A DNA stretch of 64,000 nucleotides. Source: Cylicocyclus nassatus (Eukaryota; Nematoda; Chromadorea; Rhabditida; Strongylidae). The DNA is taken from the NCBI GenBank assembly GCA_958299035.1, contig CATQJL010000001.1:80683594-80747593 (forward strand), read 5' to 3'. Positions 1 through 12,900 of the stretch are shown piece after piece. Position 1 is the stretch's first letter, and every line of letters begins with the position of its first letter. The notes under the pieces are model-generated. The model saw only the letters and a program-made list of their open reading frames with translations, ran no database searches and had not been told where the DNA came from. The position numbers and the translations under genes are program-made.

Positions 1-111
1 CATCGCAAAATTTGGGCTACGGGGCTGGGAGTTGGCATAGGGAAGTAATCGAGCATGCTGATTACAAACATGTCATTGACAGGGCCGGGCGGAGCCGGGT
101 TTGCCAACTAG
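1..111 (+). mobile_element. Helitron-like element, 3' end only (truncated by window start)
   Basis: Seen: GC-rich hairpin GGGCCGGGCGGAGCCGGGT, a short spacer, then CTAG at 108-111 followed by T. A 3' hairpin followed by CTRR with insertion before T is the Helitron signature. This is the mirror of the end of the complete copy at 44993-45275. Confidence 0.7.
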
Positions 112-2361
112 TAGGCTGTAAATCGCAACCAGTATAAGGGATAAAGAGGGCACTACAAAGTAAAGGGCTTGTATTTTCAACAAAATTACAGCAAAGAAAA
201 TCAGCAAGATTGCGAGGAGTTAACTTTTTGAGAAACGACACTTTCGAACCGACCCAATAATTTTGTGAAACAGCAAGCAACGCTTGTAAAATATGAGGTC
301 GATCAGAAATGTGCCAATTTCTTAGCTAGTGAAAATCTCTTGATAAAAAGATTGGCCAACTCTTACACCGCTCAATGCAAAATTTAGCCCTTACCAAAGC
401 TTTGTTACAGATGTGATTTTTACAAGCGCAGTGATAATCCACGGGATGCAACCCTTTGCTTTCATACACCTCATTTGACCGATAGAGTTTCCAATGAACC
501 TTCGGTAACCAATGAACCGAGCAAAACTGCGGTGCAGTGCTTTTGCAATTCTTTGACTTTTGCGGAAATTTCTAACTTTCTAAAAGCAATTATTAGGAAA
601 TTGTGATTCAAAATTAATATAAAGAATAAAAAACTTCTGAGACATCCAGAAATCAAACAGAATTAATTTGGTTGAAAATAACTGAGGTATTGCCTACTTA
701 CTTTGATTACTCAGATAGCTCGTCCCACTCGTCGTGCAAGCCTTCCAAGTATTTCGCCCATCCCTTTTTCGGTTTCGGGCAATTGTCATCCATGAACTTC
801 TTAATTCGCGATTGCGACTACTTACGCAGCAGGTTTACACGGGCAATAGATTCTTCGAACAATCTCTTCGGTGGTTTCTTGCGTTCTGAAGCTTCTGGAA
901 TTCTTTCCATTGTTTTTGCCCATTATCGTTTTCTTCCCTCTTTACTCGACCTTGTTTCTCAAAACGTACTCTGCTGGATCTAGACGGAAAGTTGCTGAAG
1001 TAGACCTTCGAAATTTAAAGTCGATACTGTCTAAACTTGTTTATCTTCAGCTATTTTTTAGGTAATGAGCTACTGCTGCTCCAATCAAAGCAGCGTTGCT
1101 TATCTAAGCGCTTGTCAGGAAAATCATCTTGTAAACACTTTCTTTGAAAAAAGCAGGAAACTCTGCATCGGTAGATGGTATGCGAAGTAATGGCCTGTCA
1201 CTATTCTGAAAAGCTTGCGCGTCAAAAACGACGCGAATATCCGGACCAATACAAAGATACTAGTTTACATCGCAAAAATTGCTATATTCATTCAATATCT
1301 GATTATTCTAGGACTATATGATAAACTTTCCTTTATTCAAAAAGTAGCCAGGTCAGATCAAGATAAACCTGAAAGTTTTTGGAAGTTACTAGAATACTTA
1401 GTCGTTTTTGCTAATGGCAAGAAGGAAAAAATTAGCTGCATTGAATGCACGCATATATGCAGTCGTTTCACGAGGTTTCAAGTTCTGAAAATACTGGCGA
1501 TTACCGAAAAAACGCAAACAGCCTAATATTAATAGGTTCGCTTGTAAGTTTTTGTTCTAAATTTTCATAGCAGTAAGTCGTAGCCTTCCACGTCCAAAAG
1601 GTTTCGGGTGCATTCCCATAGAGCTAAATAGGCTTTGCAAGAAGTTGTTCGAACATTTGCGACAATTCAATTGAAGATTGAGTTTGAAATCTAGCAAGAT
1701 CAAAAATCGATCAAAATCTTATCAAAAAAGAATCCCGTGCACTGTCACTTGCTCATGCATATTCTACAACGGACATTTATATTAGATCGCTCCGTAAGCG
1801 AGCTTTTTTGACAAGCGTAACATCCGCAGAACAAGGACTCCGAAAAGATTTTGGGCACATTCGCTGCAGCCTTTTGTTCCTCTTTCAAACGGTCGCTTTC
1901 TCGTGCCAATTTGACAAACCAACGAGCCCTCAGAATATGTCCAAAAACCCAGTTTTTGCCACGGTTATGTTTTGCTATTTTGCTTCTGCCAATCATCGCA
2001 AAAGAGCAAGTGCTGAATGGATAGAGCGAACCCTATGGGATACAAAGCAAATTTTCTCTTTCCATAGCTAATTCTATAAAATTCCAAATTCATTTTTGAT
2101 CATTTGCTTCAAGTTTCATACTTGGTCAACTCAATTCCGTAACATCAACCGATGAGCAACTCGAGTATCATTCGAAGCCTCCTTTTTTTCCCCTTCATGG
2201 GTATTTTTTGCTTCTAATTTGTAAAGTGTTGGGGAATAGAATCATTGTTATTCATGTCTGTAACTATGCTTTTTAAGTGTTTCTAAACGCGCCTCATTGG
2301 TACTCGGAAAATAACAAATTTGATATTTCCAGTCCGTATGTACTCTGCTAAATAAAATCAG
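112..2361. other. Unassigned AT-rich stretch of the left arm (mirror 42743-44992)
   Basis: Only short open frames in several overlapping frames, none with recognisable motifs and none with splice structure I trust. The frames at 672-983, 1215-1526 and 1808-2071 are conserved in the other arm only because the DNA is duplicated. Around 1525-1540 a TTAGG-type transposon terminus (CAGCCTAATA) is visible without a confident partner. Confidence 0.5.
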
Positions 2362-3080
2362 GGTACTTTTTCGTTATCCGGACCCATTTTTTCTAAAAAA
2401 GGATATTGCTTCTTTCTTCGTACCATATTTGCTCCCAACTTCACAGGAAAGAGTGTCAACCTTCCTGCCACGTGTCAAAAAAATTTGACAATTTGACATA
2501 CCATTTATATGTTTGAAAAGTTTAACCAAGAGTTTGAGCTGGCCTTTTTAGTGACGTAAGTTCAATCTATTTTTTAGTCAATAGTGGTCCTATTTTCGAC
2601 TGAACAGTATCAAAAAATAAACATTGTCATAATGATAACGCTACTTTATAATTAATGAACAGATTAGACTTGCCCAGAATAGAGAAGTGAGCTTAGGTTC
2701 CACCATCTAAGTGACCGAACAAGAAACTTCAAGCCATCATTTGTAGTCTCGTCTAGCTAAATCCCCAAGGCGAAAGTTTTGAAAAGAAAGATAATGCTCA
2801 ATCATTACTGAAAACGATGGAGATGTTCTAATATAAGTCCTGAATTGCTTTGCTTCTATAGAAAACAACTGAACAGTTTTTAAGTAATAACAAATGCTCT
2901 TTTACCTCACCGGAAATGGTTCAACAAAACATGTCAAAATGGACCAAAACGTGTCAATATTTTCCTGACACATGGCAGGGAGCAGTCCTCGTGGAATCTA
3001 TGACAAATTGTTCTTAGTCTGAAGAAACGTATTTCATGAGAGCCTTTTGAAAAATTGGGTCCGGATAACGGAAAAGTACC
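2362..3080. mobile_element. 719-bp terminal-inverted-repeat element (left arm)
   Basis: Seen: outer inverted repeats GGTACTTTTTCGTTATCCGG at the left and its near-complement CCGGATAACGGAAAAGTACC at the right. A second inner pair lies just inside (CTGCCACGTGTCAAA… and …TGACACATGGCAG), so most of the element can fold on itself. No coding capacity. I could not define a target duplication, so the superfamily is unassigned. Confidence 0.75.
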
Positions 3081-3458
3081 AAAATTAGCGTTGAATCATA
3101 ATTCATTTGCGAAAGCTTTAAAATCCGAAGATTTATTGGTGTTTGATACGTTTGTGTCTGAGGTAACCCTGCTGGAACGCGGTCATGTCAATGAAAAAAA
3201 TCTATCCGATATTATGACGGAGTGTGAAAAAAATTGTTTTAATTCTGTAGGGTTTGCTCTATCCGCATTTTACTTGGGCTTCTTACTTCGGGATTTCGGT
3301 GTAGAAACTTAAAGAATGGAAGGCAAACTTGACCGTGGCAAAAAACTTTGTGTTGCAATTTTTGGACATTTTCTGAGAGCTCTTTAATCAGACTGCACGA
3401 AAAAAGATGGATGAGGTACTACTTACCTATTAGGATCAGGACCAACAGTGACAGATTA
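3081..3458. other. Unassigned stretch (mirror 41645-42023)
   Basis: Carries an 85-codon open frame (3055-3312) without known motifs. The segment around 3105-3140 (a run ending in AAATCCGAAGATTT) resembles 48640-48670 inside the MITE at 48031-49054, so at least part is dispersed repeat. Confidence 0.4.
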
Positions 3459-4923
3459 TTAGGCTGAACGGTAAAAAATGGGATACCTTGAGAATAATTG
3501 TAAATTTCTCAAGGAAGAAGAGTAATTGAACTTTCTGATTTTGATAGATTAGAATATATTATCCTCTTTCAGGTAGTACCTATATAAGGTCATTAACATA
3601 CGTAATGATTTTTGTAGTGGCTGAAATGCAAAGTTAGTCACTTTGACAAATTTCAAACTTTATGCAGTATCTGCGCAGTGAAACATGTGAGACCAACCAA
3701 AGTACCACTGCTAGAGTGGGTGGTGGGACAGTCACTGAACCCACGACGACTTGATGGCCTCAACTTTCAAAGTCAGGAGATATGGCTATTAGCAGCTTCG
3801 AGATCAAAGGTACGCGTTATTCAATTCTTTGCAGGTGAACGCATGTTTTCTAGGTACCGTCTGATAGAGCTTTTTACGTTCTATCCATCCATATGCAGAT
3901 TACCTCAGATTTTAACTGCATTTTTAAAAGCTATCCAGACTGAGATATTGGCGCCTAAATATGGGTAGCTGTTGCGGTCATTTTATGACCTATAATTTTC
4001 TTCTGAGGAAGTCAGTCGCTAAAGCTTTACTCAATTCTGTAATCGTAGAGCTAGAACATTTACTAGCAGGTTTTACAAAAACATCCAGCTGTTCAGTACG
4101 TAGAAATTTAGAAAATTCTATATTCCGAACTTTGAGGCACACTGAAAAAATGTTGAAAAACTGAGAAATTTTAAATTTCAATTTTTTCTTTCTCGCAAAC
4201 TTTTTTGTCCGAATTATTTTTATTGTATTTTGTACTACTGGCTTGTGGCTACAAGATAGGCCACTTGTCATTCATACTAAGCAACTTTGAACGAAGTTAT
4301 GAATTGTCAATTAGGTCATTCGGAAAGTTTTTTCGTTTTCGCACTTTTAAATTCAAACGAGCACAACTTTTTCCAGATCCCATCTTTTTCTTCCAAATAA
4401 ATTTCTTTGTATTCAGCAAAATTCTGGTAACATTATTGTAGTGCTCGTGTGCTTTTTACTTGCAAAATTATCTTAGCGGAATCAATAAAATCTAAAAGGG
4501 CATTTTTGGCAAGCTAATTTTTAGTGGGTCCTATTATTTTTCAATAGGCATCGAGGAATTGGAGAATTTGGTGACTGGTAAAGAAAGGACCATAGAGTTC
4601 GAAAAATGAACAGGGACCTCGGTGCGCACTCAACCCCTTTTGTGAGGGCCACTTTTCTTACATGTGGTTTGACGGCGAGGATGGCACCTTTCATAGATTA
4701 TACGTGCAAGTCTGCTCAGTTTCAAAATTTTGGCGAACGGTTTTTAGAGCGGTATCATACTACTCTGCTCTTACACCACAACCACATCTTAGCAAATTTA
4801 TAGCGTACAAGACTAGCAAGATTACATTAAATTGAGTACATCAACCTTTTGTAATGACTTACTGTTCATGGCCATGCTTGCGTGGCTTTTTCTAAATTAT
4901 TAGGTTGGAAACTAAGTTTCGCA

Positions 4924-6551
4924 CAGGGCCCGGCACCGATGGTTTGGGGTCAAACTGGACTTCGTTTTTGGAGTTAGAAGCAACGGGGACATCGTTTTTA
5001 TGAGGTCCTGGAGGATGCGCCAAAAAACACGACGAACATGTCAGGTTTCACGAGTTGAACGTGTTCTTTCGCAAGCGCGCGAATTTCAAATGCAAGACTC
5101 AAACAAACAAATGGCTTGTTTACAGCGCACAAACAATCACATGGCTCCGAATTTGGGCTATGAGTATACAATATTACTCCAAACTATGTTATGTAAAAAG
5201 TTCCGAAAACTTATGTGTCTGAATACCCGTTCCGGATTTGTTGGTTTCTAGACCAACCACCGAACCAACTGGGTTGGTTCGGAGCATAAATTTCGGAGAG
5301 TTCACATAAGTTTTGGACCTTTTTGATTTGGACGATTAAAACGCTCAAAAATCTATTATATAGTGAAAAGAGCGAACCAAACTATTGCCTCTCCTCTTCT
5401 TTTGAGCCAAAAGTAGTGCAAATCTATACGCCTTGATAGATATTGCGCTCCAATCACACGCGGTGTCCTTTGAACTATGTGGCGAAAAACGCACTGCCAG
5501 ATTGTTGAGGCCACACATTTGGTTGGCCTAGGAGGTTCACGACATTCTGAGCGTTAAAATGGTACACTACCCAATGACAGAGCCTTTAATCAACTCGAAA
5601 CGTTTTCTTTTTGCTTTTTTGTTGTATTAGTTATAGTGTGGACCCCGGCCAGGTTCCCATAGGTACTTCCGCAGCGCGCACGCAGCGCGCGCCCTTCTCA
5701 ATGCCTCTCGCCTCACTCATAAGCAGTAGAGCATACTTATGCTCACAAAGGAGAAAAATGTAAAGTGGAAAACTCTAGGTTCTCTTCGAAAGAGACGTAC
5801 GCAAGAATGAAACGCAGGCAACTTCCATGAGTACCTCAAATTCAATCAATGGATGCATATTCCGAACTTGCACTGATGGATAGGTTGTAATAAGTATACG
5901 TAGAAATTAAAGAACAACAGCATTCTCAAAACATTTCTCTTCGTAGACTTAGAAACTATAGTAGTCAAAATTTCAAAAAAATGGACATTTCGGTAAATAA
6001 ATGCCTATTGGCTTCTCGGAAGGCTCAATTTTGACTTGAGACACTGTCTACACCTTACACATCAAACCGAAAGGGACTCTTGTATTCTACAAGGAGCTTT
6101 TGAAGGAATATTATCTTAATATCCAATCAAATCTCAATTTTTCAGAGAAAAAATGGAAAATACAAGACTGCTACACAAGACTGAAGCTCTTTGAACTATT
6201 AGAGCACGTGAAATCTCGTCACCGGTTCGCGAATTGTTTATATCTGAAATAGAGAGAATATAGTACACCAAAAATAAAAAAAAGAGAGAGAAAAGAGGAT
6301 TTCCATCAGAAGCTAGGACAGGTGACGCACCGAAGGCGTGCGTTGCGGGTGCGTCGCGCAGAAACCTATGGGAAGCTGGCCGGGGTCCACACTATACCTC
6401 AAAATGCGCTTTTTTTGTTTTTTAATGTTATTTTGACTAATTAAGGGTTTCCCTACTGATTTTTACGTCAAGAGGGACTTCGTGAATTTTCGCGAAGTCA
6501 TGGGGGACTTCGTTTCCGGAAACGCTTCAAACCAACGCGTGCCGGGCCCTG
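4924..6551. mobile_element. hAT-like non-autonomous element with 8-bp target duplication (left arm)
   Basis: Seen: termini CAGGGCCCGGCAC and GTGCCGGGCCCTG as perfect inverted repeats, flanked by the direct repeat GTTTCGCA (4916-4923 and 6552-6559). An 8-bp duplication with CAGGG-type ends is the hallmark of the hAT superfamily. 1628 bp, no transposase. It has inserted 16 bases inside the 5' end of the mariner-type element and carries another element at 5634-6394. Confidence 0.85.
5634..6394. mobile_element. Innermost nested element, TIR TAGTGTGGACCCCGGCCAG (left arm)
   Basis: Seen: TAGTGTGGACCCCGGCCAG at the left and CTGGCCGGGGTCCACACTA at the right, TA on both sides (5632-5633, 6395-6396). 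Sub-terminal GC-rich blocks (CGCAGCGCGC / GCGTCGCGCAG) are also inverted. 761 bp, non-coding. TA duplication fits mariner/Tc1 or similar; superfamily not certain. Confidence 0.75.
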
Positions 6552-8585
6552 GTTTCGCAACTGGTCTCATAACTTCCCTCTCACTCAACATGGCGCACTC
6601 AAATTATGCCACTGCGTTGGTTATTACGTAAGCTACAAGCACAGCTGTTGTCCTATCAAATTCTGACGTCGCAGTGAGGGTTACGGTAGGTGCATGGTAT
6701 AAAGGGGAAAAATTCAAAGTTTGACGGACTTGGCTGAAACTTAGCACAGGGGTGTTATCCAACATGCTGATCGCGAAAACGATAGTGAAATTGTGTGATA
6801 AGTGCTTTTCTGTAGGATTACTGTAGGTGTACGATATGGGGTCTCACCCTAAACAAGGAAAATGGCGTTGATTCAACAAATGAATGTGATATTCGCGTTT
6901 GGCAGGTCAAATAACCTTATTATGCATAGTCTCGGCGGAATTTGAGCTTCGGACTCTTTAGTCGTTGACGGTCGTCCCCAGCAGCTCTTGCGTACATCGA
7001 CTCGTTCGACTTTATGAGGACGCCAAATCTCGACAAGTCATTAAATTTTGTTTTTTTCTTAATAGGCCAGAAGAGTCAACCTCCAGCAATAATTTATAGA
7101 CGAATCCGGATTTCTATGCATGGTCTAGGCTGCCAAAGGCTTCATTTTAGCTTTAAACCCCAAAAATTCTCAAATTTCACTAGTTTTCGAAAAACGCCTG
7201 AAATATTATTTCGTGTCAAAATCTAGACAACTTGTGCTCACTTGTAGCCTACATTGCCTTCTACATAATGCCAAAGTTTGAGTGCGTCATATCCAAAGAG
7301 AGTGGAGTTATGAGACGAGTTGCAAAACTTAGTTTCCAGCCTAATATTTACCACATTGTTGCTTCTTTTAACTGTACTTGGACAGTTTTTTGTTATAATT
7401 ATCAACTCAGGCCAAAAAAGAATTGTTCGGTCAAATCATGAGAAACGAAAGCAGAGTCAACGCGCCTTCAATCTGCGAGTGCGACAATTTGTGAAGTGTA
7501 TGCCACTAATATTTTTTGGTATTGCAGCTTTAGCGATGGTGGCTTCAAATGGGGTTATATGACACTACAGGGCCTGCTCATAGTTTTATGCAGCTATATT
7601 TGCAATTTGCTCTAAAGGACCCTTTGAGATGCTCGTTTATATGGCAGGAACACCTTCCAAAACAGTGCAGAACATTAGCTTTTACTTCTGTAGATCTGGA
7701 CTTTTTGAAGCAGACCCCAACCAACGTCAAGAAAGACGTGGCCTTAGCAAATGCATTGCGCACAATGATGGCTTCCTTGACTGCTTTACACTCAAAACTG
7801 ACTTCAAAAAGTGCAATTATTCGAAAATCGCGTTTTCATATGTCGAATTTATAGCCACGTAAACTTCCCTACAAAGCGTTTTCTGCAACTTCGGTAAGAT
7901 CCTTAAAAACTAGAAGACTTCCTCTACAATTTCATGTATAGCAACCCCTATCAGCCCTCTGGCGCTCCGAATGACCTAATACAAGGTTTCCGCAGCAGAA
8001 CCTTTTTTGTCTTTTAGCCGTATTTTTCTTCCCGTTTATGGTTTGAGTATAAGTAAGTATGCGCTGTATTGCAAAAGGTTAGCTGCTTCTGCGGGTCTTT
8101 ACCGCATTTAGAAATGTGGATTTTTTAGAAAGTTATAGCACATCAAAGTGAGAATTCGCAAACCGGCCATTCCTTTTGCATCAACCTAATATAAGGCAAA
8201 ACATGATTTCTTAGTTTTTTATTGCGCCAAAAATCGCGAGCTTCACGTATTTCGCTTTTTTTATTCAGAAATAGAAAAAAATCCTGTATGAATATACTGT
8301 TTGAAAGAGCATAAGGAGCTCTTTCGAATGGTATGTCAATTGCTTTACGACTTTACGGTATAGCAGCGCATAAATGAGCGATGTTCCAAAAACCCTGTCT
8401 GAGTTCTTCATGGCGCCACGCGTACGATTATGAGAGAGGAGCGGTAACGCGTTGCCAGAATAATGGGCAAAGGTTTACCCATGTAAGCGACATTTGAGTT
8501 GCAGCCCGCTTGCTGTCGCTCGAAGCAAAAAATCCCAAAATGCAATGAAAATCAAGCTGTCCCATTTTTTACCGTTACCCTAATA

Positions 8586-9632
8586 TATGTTACGGGCACG
8601 CAATGTAAGACCTCATACTTTCCTACACCTTTCCTCTCCCTTGGGATGTACAAAACGTATATGGTAACATGGCGATGAAAGGTCAACTAGGTGTCAATCA
8701 CTACTCAGGCCGCTCTTCCCTTCTTGGAACCCCACTTGACAGATGTGATTTTTTTATTTTCGAGTTTGCTCTTCTTGACCAATATGTACAGTGTGAACAT
8801 GTGCTCGTCATTAATTCATACTCTCTTGGCACAGTCGAACGAAAGGATAACACTGAGTGATGATTTAGTTTTAAATGCTGATCAAATTCCTTTTTGGTAT
8901 TGACTGCTCAATCCAATACTGTGTTCAACTGGCGCATAAAGAATCGAACGTACAAAGAGTCACGTAATCGTCGCATTGTTGCTATTGCACAGTGCAGAAT
9001 CGTTTTGCTATACGTGGACGAGATTTCACCCTAACTAATGGGTCGACGATGCAAAGGCTTTCTAGAGCTAAGTACGCGGTGTTGCCATAAATTGCTAAAT
9101 TTCCACAAATATTCAGCTGACTGAAAGAATTTTGCAAAAGAAAAGTTACTAATCACAGCGGAGTTCTGAATGAGCACAAAAACATGAAAAGTTGATTGAG
9201 CTAAAATGGAAACACGTAACATCAAAGCAGAAGGCAATTATTTGTCCTTTTCATATTCGCATAATGTCCCTTCATGGAATTTGGCAGTGCTACAATTAGT
9301 CTGAAGTAAGCGAACAGAGTGAGGCGCAGTGCAAGATAAGAGTACATTTTATGTGTTTCGCACAAATCATTGCGCTGAATGATCTACCTGTTCCTTCTGT
9401 TCATCAAAGGTAAATTTGCTACGAATCGCATGGAAGATAGTTAGGTAAATGCCTACGGCGCTGGTCACAGTGCAGCACAGTCCATTGATCACGATAAAAC
9501 GGAACTAGCTTCAAAACAAGCTTTGCTTTAATGCTTGCTTTCAAAGCTGTCACCAATTATTGCCAACGGTATTGGACTGGAAAACATATTAGTAGTCTTA
9601 AAAATAGGGTAAACTACTGAAGACGGATGACA
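8586..9632. other. Unassigned stretch of the left arm (mirror 34521-35568)
   Basis: Overlapping short frames (8669-8860, 8691-8903, 9031-9237) without motifs. I see no TIRs, tandem repeats or RNA gene. Confidence 0.4.
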
Positions 9633-9982
9633 CTAGGGCCCGTATCACGTACGTCCCCGCTGGGGAGGGGAGGGGAGTTGGATCCCCAGGGGAACGATCC
9701 CCTCCGCCAAACCACGCAATGACAGAGGGGAGGAGAGCGATCCCGATGGGGATGGTGTGAATGGTTACAGAGGTATTGATCGAGCGAACCCAGTGCATAC
9801 GGGGTTCGAATGGAGGAGGGTATTATTCCTTCCCCTCCCCCACTCGAACCCCGTATGCGCGAATTTGACTCAACAACGCGGGGGAGGGGATCGACATCTC
9901 TTACAACAAAGTAGGGGTTCGATAGTGTAGGTCAAGCCGGAGAAGCGAGTATTTTGAATTTCAATCAATTATTACAAAGCAT

Positions 9983-12900
9983 CCCCCACAATGGTCGGCC
10001 GCCTCATTGTGGCGTGGGGGTGACACTGGGTGTCGAACTGCGATGCACAGCCGAGTGTATACTCTGGTAGGGCCTCCCAAGCTGTGATGGAGTTCGACGT
10101 TTCCGGTTTCGGCCGGATGCCTAGCTAAGAACTGGCCGCGCCAGATTCTCCGCCGTCTGGCTTCTTCTGGTCGCTAGGCGGTCCCTCCCCGCTCCAAGCC
10201 CGGGGTCAGCGATCACCCCGTGGAAATCAAGAGTAGGCCTAGTAAGCCACCTCTTGTAGGGGAACAAATTTTATTACTCAAACAGCAAGAAGATTTAGAA
10301 AAAACCCTGTACATCGGATCCTGCCTACGGCGCCGGGTGGTAGCAAGAACGATGTCAGGGTACTCGGGGCGCCTTTCGGATTGGACAAAAACGACACGTC
10401 TGCCCGGACGACACGCCATGGAGACTGCCTCATGCTCTGCACTTACAACGCCAGGACAGTCTCCACAAACGCCGACCTCCACGCTCTTCTCGACGCTGCA
10501 GAGCACATCAACTACCACATCATTGCTCTGCAGGAAACGAAGTCCAGGAAGAAGGACGTGCGACAGATGAGTGATGGGACCCTCATCATTCGTGGTGAAA
10601 AGGTTCCATCACGAAACGTGGAAGGCGTCGGCTTTGTCGTCCACCCATCTATCGTCCATCTTGTCGATTCGCACGAGATCCTATCACCTCGACTAGGCAT
10701 CCTACGACTACGACCTCCACATTAGAAGACCATCAGCATCATCAACTGCTATTCTCCAATATCAGCAGCTGACGAATCAAAACTAGATGCTTTCTACGAA
10801 GATGTGGAGGAGGTCGTCCGCAACGAGAAGTCCTTTTACAAGTTTGTTGTGGGCGACTTCAACGCGAAAATCGGGATGCCACTGGAAAGGGAATGTAGGA
10901 TCGGGAAGTTTGGATATGGGCTCCGGAACGAAAACGGCAACCGTCTTGTTGGGCTTCTCTCCGCCGCACGACTTTTCCATGGAAATTCCATCTTTATGAA
11001 GAAGGAACATCGCCGGTGAACATGGGAATCGCCCAACGAACGACCCACGCGGAGATCGACCACATTCTCACCAACCGAAGGTGGAGCTTACTCGATGTCT
11101 CTGTAGTTCCATCCTTCTGTAGTGGCTCCGATCACCGCCTCCTTCGAGCGAAGATACGACTCAGCCGAAGGTTGGAAAAGAAAGTCTGTCATAGTGCCGC
11201 AAGAAGGAAGGAAGTCGTTTATGACGGTAAGAGGCTGGAAGAGCTCATATCAAGTTGTGACTGGCCCATCGAGGAGGACCCAACGTACGACTACGACCGG
11301 CTTCTGAAAGGATTGCGAGCCTGCGGAGAATGCGCCTCAGTGACTTCTGAGAAGAACTTGGACCGCATCTCGAAGACCACCAAGGAATTGCTCGAAAGAA
11401 GAAGATCATTGAAGCAGGATCCGAATGCAACTCATCTCGAGCGATTGATTGCCAACACCAGTTGCAGAACAGCTTTGCAAGAGGATCTCAGGAAGTACAG
11501 GCAAGCCAAGATACTGGAAGCAGTAGAAAGAAGACGAAGTCTCAAGAAGTGCCGAAGGGACCTCTGCGAATATCACGTACCGCTGGCTGCACTACTGAAC
11601 GAAGACGGGACTCCGACTTCTTCCCGATACAAGATGGAATCTATCGCGAAGAACTTCTACACCAACCTCTTCCGCTCATCAACACCCGTGCAGATGCCCG
11701 TTGTTCCCACTGGAGAAGTACCACCACAAATTCTACCTGCTGAAGTGCGTATCGCGATACAGACCATGAAGACGTCCACGGCTCCAGGACCAGATCATCT
11801 TTCCGTCGAACTTCTGCGAGCCGGAGGACACCGTCTACGCGAGATTCTAGCGTCGCATTTGACATTTTACCTTCAGAAGGAGAAGATTCCCGACCAGTGG
11901 AGAACGTCAAGAACCGTCCTTTTCTTCAAGAAGGGTGAACGGGAGGATCTTCGGAACTATCGTCCAATATGCTTGCTGAGTGTGCTGTACAAGCTTTTCA
12001 CGAAGATTATCCTCGCTCGCATATCAAGGACACTGGATGAAGCCCAACCCCAAGAACAAGCTGGATTTCGCAAAGGATTCAGCTGCATGGACCACATCCA
12101 GACCGTTTCGAGGGTCATAGAAGTCTGCCGGGAGTACCGACTGCCTCTCGTCCTAACCTTTGTCGACTACGAGAAAGCCTTCGACAGCGTCGAAACCAAC
12201 GCCATCCTGTCTGCGCTAGTCGATCAAGGAGTGGACCCAGCTTACGTGAGGACGTTAGCCGACTGCTACAAGGACTGTACAACGACGATGCAGCTATTCC
12301 ATCGCCCCCTGACCATACCAATCGGGAAGGGGGTCCGACAAGGCGACACAATCTCGCCAAAGCTGTTCACCGCGGCCTTGCAGTGGGTGATGAAGTTACT
12401 GGACTGGGACGAGAGAGGCATACGAGTTGATGGGAGATTCCTGTCCAACCTTCGTTTTGCGGACGACATCGTTCTCTTCTCGAGCAGTATCACCGAAGCA
12501 GAGACGATGCTGAAGGAACTAAACGAAGTAGGGAAGAAGATCGGACTGCGAATAAATCGGAAGAAGACTCAGTTCATGAAGAACGCCCTTTGCGAAAATG
12601 CAGAAATGGAATTGGAAGGCACCCCGATTATGGAGACGTCTTCCTACGTGTATCTCGGACGTTCGATGAACATGGAGAACGACTTGAGGGAAGAACTTAA
12701 CAGGAGAAGAAGAGCAGCCTGGGCCGCCTTCGGGCCCCTGAAGGAAGCCACCGACCAACTGACGGACCCGGAGCTTCGTGCCCACCTGTTCGACTCAACC
12801 GTTCTTCCGGCGCTCTGTTACGCAGCTGAGACTTGGGCCGACACTGTAGCCACGTCGAAAGCTTTACGGACCACACACAGAGCGCTCGAGCGCAGTCTTC

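Larger units (their letters stand above)
4900..7344. mobile_element. Nested mariner-type element, TIR TTAGGTTGGAAACTAAG (left arm)
   Basis: Seen: TTAGGTTGGAAACTAAG at 4900 preceded by TA; CTTAGTTTCCAGCCTAA ending 7344 followed by TA. Inverted similarity continues inward past an inserted hAT-like element (TTTCGCAACTGGTCTCATAA at 6553 against the complement near 7300-7335), so the original element had long inverted termini and only about 0.8 kb of its own sequence. No transposase frame. Confidence 0.75.
4311..7979. mobile_element. Nested element with TIR TTAGGTCATTCGGA (left arm; mirror 36175-40792)
   Basis: Seen: TTAGGTCATTCGGAAAG at the left end, CTCCGAATGACCTAA at the right followed by TA. 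It lies inside 3459-8583 and contains 4900-7344. The interior outside the inner nest has short unrecognised open frames (for example 7549-7854). The left flank is AA rather than TA, so the target duplication is imperfect and the call is moderate. Confidence 0.55.
3459..8583. mobile_element. Outermost element of a transposon nest, TIR TTAGGCTGAACGGTAAAAAA (left arm)
   Basis: Seen: left end TTAGGCTGAACGGTAAAAAA after TA (3457-3458); right end TTTTTTACCGTTACCCTAA before TA (8584-8585). An uninterrupted relative of only 826 bp is at 50801-51626. Comparing the two shows that the ~5.1-kb length here is due to a large insertion between about 3925 and 8190, which itself contains further elements. TA target and TTAGG ends fit a mariner/Tc1-mobilised non-autonomous element. 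Confidence 0.75.

Noticed and set aside
8150..8189. Complete mariner element ending TTAGGTTGATGCAAAAGGAA (minus strand)
   Set aside because: Only one terminus is visible, bordered by TA at 8190-8191. I could not find the partner terminus near 3925 or elsewhere, so only a solitary end can be claimed.
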